Shown in pieces: positions 57,212 through 64,000 of a stretch of 64,000 nt of DNA. The position numbers and the translations under genes were made by a program. Numbering within the stretch: position 1 is the stretch's first letter; every line of letters begins with the position of its first letter. Under the pieces are notes generated by a model. The model was given only the letters and a program-made list of their open reading frames with translations, was not told the DNA's origin and made no database searches. The DNA is from Allolobophora icterica. Lineage: Eukaryota > Annelida > Clitellata > Crassiclitellata > Lumbricidae. Location: NCBI GenBank assembly GCA_963556255.1, contig OY744611.1, positions 36,681,485 through 36,745,484 of the forward strand, given 5' to 3'.

Positions 57212-57386
57212 CTGTGTGTTTGGCCCATTCTTCGAAGACCTGGGAATCGTCCGGCGTCCAAGAAGCTTTGGATTCGTGGACCCAAGGGATGCGAAGCATC
57301 TTTCCGACCTCGTCATCCTCGATCCAGCGCAGGCCAGGAATCGCATCGTCATTCGCCTGCTTCAGCAGCCAGTCTCTCAGTAGCAT
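57212..57386 (-). CDS. IRF gene exon 1, DNA-binding domain N-terminal half
   Basis: This is the start of an interferon regulatory factor, a nuclear transcription factor that binds GAAA-containing elements. From Met at 57386 it reads MLLRDWLLKQANDDAIPGLR, with W6, W21, W35, W43 and W54 giving the five-tryptophan cluster of the IRF fold at nearly the spacing of IRF1/IRF2. The IPW segment and WAKHTG end are also family hallmarks. It ends CACACAG|GTGAGT in phase 1. The frame stays open upstream to 57869, but no other Met is supported by homology, and an acceptor-like GAATAG just upstream may join a 5' UTR exon. The six exons give 397 residues, close to IRF1/IRF2 (325-349). No IRF-association domain of the IRF3-9 type was recognised. 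Confidence 0.9.
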
Positions 57387-57869
57387 CTTCCTATTCTTCA
57401 GTGATCTTTCTCTGTCTTCTTCCTCCTTCTCATTCCTCCCCTCATCCCGCTGTTCCGAACAAGAAGATGCTCTCAGATTTGCACGCGAAAACTTACGATC
57501 ACGTGTTTGATGACGTTTCAGGTCATCGCCGGAAGTAATGTTTCGCACGCTGTGCAATTTCCGGATGTTGAGCAGCGATTCCTTTGGCGACGAATGGTGA
57601 CGTCGATTGGAGATGAAATCCGGAATATCAAGTGTCGAATCCGCTTCTGCTGTTGTTTCATGTCTTGCTCCCATTACTCTTCCTTCTCCAATTTTCATTC
57701 CTGCTCCTCCTCTTCCTCCTTCTCTTCTTCTTCCACCTTCTGCTACTCCACCAAGGTCTTCGAAGAATTGGTCTCTTCCACTCGCTCCGTTGTGTAACGA
57801 GAAGAACAATGGATTTTCCTGCGATTTATCCTCCATCACTCTCATTGACTTTTTAACCCGACCTCTCAT

Positions 57870-58397
57870 TCATCCAGAGAATCGCGACCTCCAAAAGATG
57901 AACGCTGTGAATTCTCACTGTCTTTGCCTCCTTGTCATTCTCTCTATTTGTCTGTCTCTGTCTCTATGCCACTGCCACAGTGGATTTGTCTTTGAGCTGC
58001 CTTTCCAGTTTTCCTATTTCTATTCTTCTCTCCTATCGTTCGAATAACTTCAGCTCTCTTCGTTCATTTATCTCTCTCTCTCTCTTTCACTTAAATTGTG
58101 TCGCCTTTATAGCCGCTTGTTTTATCAATGGTCTCCCACGTGGATGCGTTATATAGACCTAATAAACAAATCATAGGCCTACGTGGGCCTAAAGCAGGTT
58201 CTATGAATGTGAAGTCCTCTGTAAGTTGTCTCGTGGTTGATCGGGAAACGAAAGTGAGTTTGATTGCGAGGGCAGAAATCGAAAGCGATCGCTATTCGCC
58301 AGGTGTAGTATATCTTTTCGCTAAAACCTCCGTCTTCGCTAAACGCCAACGCAGTCTTCCGCAATAACCTCCAGCTAACCAACCACGTCCCTCTCTC

Positions 58398-58402
<5 letters not shown>
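57870..58402. other. upstream flank of IRF, no gene supported
   Basis: A mixed sequence with T/C-rich stretches and two GGCCTA-containing segments. I see no exon or transposon end. Confidence 0.5.
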
Positions 58403-58459
<57 letters not shown>

Positions 58460-58490
58460 CTCCCCCTCTCTCTCTCTCTCTCATATTCGA
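58403..58490. repeat. (CT)n microsatellite
   Basis: A CT run interrupted once by CCTCTCTCCCC. Confidence 0.95.
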
Positions 58491-58858
58491 CGACCCGTCG
58501 ATTGTCCATGTCACGAGTGTTTTTCATAATCGGAGGTCAAAGGGTTGTGATGTTAGCCGTGCGATTTCACGAACTCATTCAACGAAAACAGACCTTCAAC
58601 CAGGTTATGTATGCATTAGCGTTGAAGCAAATTACAGCAAGTAGGCCTATAATATGTTTATGATCGGAATTTGACGGTGATTGACGATAGGTCTGTACGG
58701 CTTGGGGGAGAGTTTTATTATCCGTCCCATTCTTTAAACCTAGCAGACAGCTTTGAACGGCTAATCTTTCACTGGTTCTGGGCCGAAGTACGTACAGTCC
58801 ATCGTTCTCTGTCGAGAAACACTTGCGCTATGTGACCAGAAGGTGTCGAGGCCCCCAG

Positions 58859-60125
<1,267 letters not shown>

Positions 60126-60202
60126 CCCCCCAGACACCTTCCGATACACGTCTCATATTCACCCACATTCTGGACAATACAATGCCTGCTGGATCGGTTT
60201 AA

Positions 60203-61767
60203 CGCGATCACAGATGCTGAGTTGAATGGATTCTCCTGTCATTCCCGTCCAAACATACGCACTTGACCGCATTCCAGCATTCTTGGAATTGGGTCGAGTG
60301 CATCAAATTCATCTCCTCGATGCACTAGAGAGCTCGATAAGCTCGCATCTATGTGTTTTCTTCTCTACGAAATTGTTGACGAGCTATCTGTTCCTGTACG
60401 ACTCTACACAACATCGCTGGTTGACGGATCAGAAACAGAGAGGGTCTCGAAACGCGCTATAACAATACCATCCCTGGAGAGACAAGGTCTGGATACGAAC
60501 GATGCTAACAACTATCGACCGATTTCAAACCAGACTTACTTACTCAGGTTGTTGAAAGAATCGTGGCTCAACAGATCGTGCGCTTCCTTAAAAGTCTGCG
60601 CTCTCATGCCAAAAGTTCCGTCTGGCTTGAGAAAGTGCCAATCATCAGAGGCAGTACAACTGAGACTGATTTTGGACACACATGTACACCTGGTGCCATT
60701 GAATCCGAACATGTCACGTTGCTTGCTCTTGTTGATGTGATCTATGACGTTCGACACCATGACTGATCATGTGCTAGAAACGCTACACTGGTCTCCTGTG
60801 CAGGAATGGATTCGATTCAGAATCGCCCTACATGGACGATCCGCGATGATTGACGCTGAGCCGGTGTAGCGATTTCAGATTACCCCATTTCAAATTACCC
60901 CCCGGTGACTTGAAATCGCGTTCAGATTACCAGGGGTAATCTGAAATCGATTTCCAGTTACCGCCGGGGGTAACCTTAAATCGATTTCAGATTACCCCCT
61001 ACGATTTCAGATTACCCCCTCAAATTAATGGGGCCGTTCTTTGACTATCTAATATCGATAATAATAATTGTTAACATTCATCATTAAACTCTCATTACCC
61101 CTCTAGTACATGATGTACAACAAGCTATCTTTCTCTGTAGATCACAATCGCATCAATTGGGTTGAATCTTTGTATACCTTATGTGTGTATGTAATAAGTC
61201 AGGCATTTTTAACTAGTGTATGTGTGGTTTTAATACAATTAGCATCTCTGCGACATTTTTTATGTTTTTCAAATATTGAGACTAGCTTCCAATCTTGTAT
61301 GTTTCACGTGTTTTATTCAATAAACATATCATGACTTGTAAGTTGTAAGAATAAGAATTTATCATTTGAGCAAAATCAGATAGGGGGTAATGTGAACAGC
61401 GCAGGGGTAACTTGAAATCGCGTTCAGGCTACCCCCGGGGGTAATGTGAATTCGATTTCAGATTACCGGGGTAACTTGAAATGGGGGGGGGGGTAGCCTG
61501 AAGTCTTTACACCGGGATATCTCAGAGCTTTGTAATATCCCAGTTGTGATCGCCGACCACAACGCTCGGCTGCCCGTGGAGAGTTGTATGTTCTTGGCCT
61601 CCGCACATAAATGCGAGCTCATCGGGCTTTCTCTTGTGTCGTAACTTCCTCTTGAAACAATCCTGCTTTAACTGCTTCAACTGAGTCAGCTGAACATGCA
61701 TTTTCTGGTTTTCTAAATTGCATTTGTTTCGGTCAGTCAGATAGTCATACAATCCGCGCTATATAAG
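60203..61767 (+). mobile_element. LINE remnant with inserted foldback element
   Basis: 60480-60740 encodes an RT fragment (NDANNYRPISN, then a broken frame with MPKVPSGLRKCQSSEAVQLR). The sequence continues with IRFRIALHGRSAMIDAE, is interrupted at about 60866 by a foldback MITE and resumes at 61515 (DISELCNIPVV-like, several stops). It ends in the GCGCTATATAAGTC tail that is expanded into the 21-bp minisatellite. Confidence 0.7.
60864..61516. mobile_element. foldback/MITE element with GGGGTAA-rich inverted ends
   Basis: The outer ends are CCGGTGTAGCGATTTCAG and, inverted, CCGGTGTAAAGACTTCAG. Each end holds several copies of a GATTTCAGATTACCCC-like unit (at 60873, 60935 and 60985 in one sense; 61400-61490 in the other), around an A/T-rich core (61020-61370) without a coding frame. 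It splits a LINE remnant. The superfamily is not determined. Confidence 0.65.
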
Positions 61768-62165
61768 TCTCAAGCGACGCTATATAAGTCTCAGGTGGCG
61801 CTTTATAAGTCTCAGGTGGCGCTTTATAAGTCTCAGGTGGCGCTTTATAAGTCTCAGGTGGCGCTTTATAAGTCTCAGGCGGCGCTTTATAAGTCTCAGG
61901 CGGCGCTTTATAAGTCTCAGGTGGCGCTTTATAAGTCTCAGGTGGCGCTTTATAAGTCTCAGGTGGCGCTTTATAAGTCTCAGGTGGCGCTTTATAAGTC
62001 TCAGGTGGCGCTTTATAAGTCTCAGGTGGCGCTTTATAAGTCTCAGGTGGCGCTTTATAAGTCTCAAGTGGCGCTTTATAAGTCTCAGGTGGCGCTTTAT
62101 AAGTCTCAAGTGGCGCTTTATAAGTCTCAAGTGGCGCCATATAAATCTCAAGTGGCGCTATATAA
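61768..62165. repeat. 21-bp minisatellite derived from a LINE 3' tail
   Basis: About 19 tandem copies of GTGGCGCTTTATAAGTCTCA plus G. The edge copies read GCGCTATATAAGTCTCA or GCGCTATATAATTGC, closer to the tail motif of LINEs in this window. As 21 is a multiple of three, three long ORFs (ALYKSQV, APPETYK and RHLRLIK repeats) stay open but are not genes. Confidence 0.92.
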
Positions 62166-62614
62166 TTGCTTGTTACATTACATTACGTTGTTTGGCTGTG
62201 AAATCAGCGAGTTGCTAATTTTAAAAGAGTGCGATTACGGTGGGTGGATTAGATGGAATTGGATCGGATTGGGTTGCTTTGGTGGCTTCATGGAGGGATG
62301 GATGAGTATATGGATAGATTTATGGAAGGGTGGATAGGAGGGAGAAAGAGCGGGACAGCGAGTTGATCCGTAGTCCGTAAGATTGGCTTGTTAACGAAGA
62401 CGCCATGCATTGACGACTTTGAAATGGGGGTGGGGGGCGGGCGGGGCGCATGAGAAACACCAGACCCCCAGAAGCAGGTGAACGCTTCCGCCACATGTCA
62501 TGACCTTAGCAGGTCTCGTGACCTCTCTGACCTCCGATCTGTAAATGCAGTCTTTTATCAGAACTCCGTTGTTAAAGGCACTTTAAGTTCTTCCGCCCTT
62601 AATCCCGTTTCCCT

Positions 62615-62715
62615 CCTCCTCCTGGTCGCCGTCGTCGTCGTCGTCGTCGTCCTCCTCCTCCTCGTCCTCTTCCTCCTCGTCCTCCTCGTCCTCCTCCTCC
62701 TCTTCTCTTACTTCA
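62615..62715. repeat. (GTC)n/(CTC)n repeat
   Basis: A GTCGTC run grading into CCTCCTC, forming the pyrimidine tract ahead of the candidate exon at 62752. Confidence 0.85.
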
Positions 62716-62751
62716 TTCTGATTCTTCTCATTTTCCTCTTCCAGTTTCCAA

Positions 62752-62857
62752 AAGCTCGAAATGCTCGGCAGAAAAGAATAAATCTCTTCAAACGCACACT
62801 CGATCACAGGAAAACCCCGAACATAGGAGAAATATTGAGAGAATTCCTCGTGTGACC
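62752..62857 (+). CDS. possible terminal exon of an unidentified gene
   Basis: A long pyrimidine tract ending CTCTTCCAG is followed by FPKARNARQKRINLFKRTLD, HRKTPNIGEILREFLV and a stop. The composition is protein-like and the acceptor is strong, but no upstream partner exon or homologue is recognised. It may equally be chance. Confidence 0.2.
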
Positions 62858-63264
62858 AGACAATCAAGCGATACGATGCGACAGATGAAACCATCATGGC
62901 CGCCGTGGACATGCGCAGTGTCATCCATCATCCGTTATGCTGAAGATGATCCTGTTTATCCTCTCATTCCTGTTCTTTCTTTTATAATAATATTCCTTTT
63001 CCACCTCTTCCTCCTCTTCCTCCCTGTCTCTCCACTTCATGGGATTTGATCTTTTCCGGTAACATGTTCGACCGGAACTCAGTCGTTATTTCCGTTTCGT
63101 TGTTTGACTTCTGTCACCCGAGAGGTCAGAGTTCAGCTAAGTCACGTGACCTGATAAGCCTGTTATCACCTCACAGAAGATAAATCGCCAGATAAGAATT
63201 ATCAACTGATTAGCATCGCCTCTGAAAACGAATGATCACGTGTCCAACGGACAGCGACGAGACC

Positions 63265-63713
63265 GACGACGCTGATGATGATGATCATGTTTATGACGAT
63301 AATGATGATGACGACGACGACGGTGATGATGATGATGATCATGATGATCATGATCATGATGATGATCATCATGATATCGATGATGATGATGACGACGACG
63401 ACGACGGTGATGGCGATGATGATATTGATGATGATGATGATGATGATGACGACGGGGATGATAATGATGATGATGATGATAATGATGATGATGATGACGA
63501 TAATGATGGTGATAGTGACGATAGCAACGACGACGGTCATGATGATAATGAAGGTGACAATGATGACGACGGTGATGATGATGATGAAGGTGACAATGAT
63601 GACGACGGTGGTGATGATGATGATGATGATGATGATGACGACGATGATGATGATGATGATGATGATGACGATGATGATGACGATGACGATGACGATGATG
63701 ATGATGATGAACT
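63265..63713. repeat. (GAT/GAC)n trinucleotide repeat
   Basis: A ~450-bp imperfect GAT/GAC tract with GGT and AAT variants. Poly-Asp, poly-Met and poly-Ser ORFs are artefacts. Confidence 0.97.
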
Positions 63714-64000
63714 GCTGTTTCTGTCGTTCAATTAGTTTTCAGTTTGTTTTTCGAGATCGGAATTATTCTGATTAATTAGTTCATCTGTTTGTATGAGCAA
63801 TTACCTGCGTTGGTTCTCAACGCAGTCAACCGTAACAATTTCACGCATCATTGACGATTAATGGGATCACTGACATCGTGCTTTTAACGGACAGTTGTTG
63901 TCGCCTAATTCTCCAGCTAAGGGAGGGGAGAGTGTTGGATTGGAATAGGGGTCTTTTTGCGGCTTGGTAGTCGATTGGTTTGAGCGCTTGGTCTGTAAGA

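Larger units (their letters stand above)
56530..57714. repeat. inverted duplication flanking IRF exon 1
   Basis: Arm 1 (56530-56795, plus) and arm 2 (57450-57714, minus) are ~265-bp inverted copies with about 85% identity by eye, sharing GATATTCCGGATTTCATCTC, GGAAATTGCACAGCGTGCGA and AGAGCATCTTCTT. The ~650-bp spacer holds a (CATA)n tract and IRF exon 1. Both arms include ETS-like CCGGAAGT and E-box CACGTG motifs. Confidence 0.85.

Noticed and set aside
57389..57869. N-terminal extension of the IRF protein (open frame to 57869)
   Set aside because: It is largely an inverted-repeat arm with non-coding character, and IRF DNA-binding domains start near the N-terminus.
61745..62337. Repeat-protein-like ORFs (ALYKSQV and APPETYK repeats, 120-180 codons)
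   Set aside because: The 21-bp unit is a multiple of three and free of stops in several frames on both strands. It is a minisatellite next to a LINE remnant.

Overview
This is a repeat-rich stretch of an animal nuclear genome: split genes with GT-AG introns, tRNA-derived SINEs, LINEs, an LTR retrotransposon, many non-autonomous DNA transposons and a very heavy load of microsatellites. It holds parts of three conserved metazoan genes (NOS1AP/CAPON, a Friend-of-GATA zinc-finger protein and an interferon regulatory factor). This combination, plus an LTR element whose pol order looks Gmr1-like (integrase before reverse transcriptase, a group I know mainly from deuterostomes), suggests a marine invertebrate, perhaps a deuterostome such as an echinoderm. 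The species assignment is an inference and is weak.

Layout. 1-11623 (+): the 3' part of a NOS1AP/CAPON gene, nine exons with compatible phases, running from the middle of the PTB domain to a stop codon. Earlier exons lie left of the window. Its introns carry SINEs, a 171-bp hAT-like MITE and simple repeats. 11624-16261: 3' flank with hAT-like elements, including a three-level nest at 13871-15494. 16262-17860 (-): the large 3' exon of a FOG/ZFPM (U-shaped) gene, convergent with NOS1AP, followed by possible weak upstream exons as far as 20570. 18960-31300: mostly repeats, including an unusual ~5-kb array of a 46-bp monomer that folds back on itself at about 26417. 31300-33640: a dead LINE interrupted by an apparently intact mariner transposon with perfect 43-bp terminal inverted repeats. 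33950-38400: long simple repeats, a hAT-like element and a ~1-kb tandem segmental duplication. 38655-57386 (-): an IRF gene rebuilt as six exons whose phases all agree (397 codons). Intron 2 holds a very young LTR retrotransposon (44616-50104) and intron 1 holds a decayed LINE plus other LINE pieces. 57400-64000: the IRF upstream region with one arm of an inverted duplication around exon 1, a 1.27-kb hAT-like element, LINE debris with a 21-bp minisatellite grown from a LINE-tail motif, and long (GAT)n.

The three host genes are not an operon and no joint function is implied. NOS1AP is a PTB adaptor, FOG a GATA cofactor and IRF a GAAA-binding transcription factor. The most notable mobile element is the LTR retrotransposon. 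It keeps one uninterrupted 1108-codon gag-pol frame although both the integrase and reverse-transcriptase catalytic cores appear deleted in frame, and its two 723-bp LTRs appear to differ at one base. It therefore looks recently moved by proteins supplied in trans.
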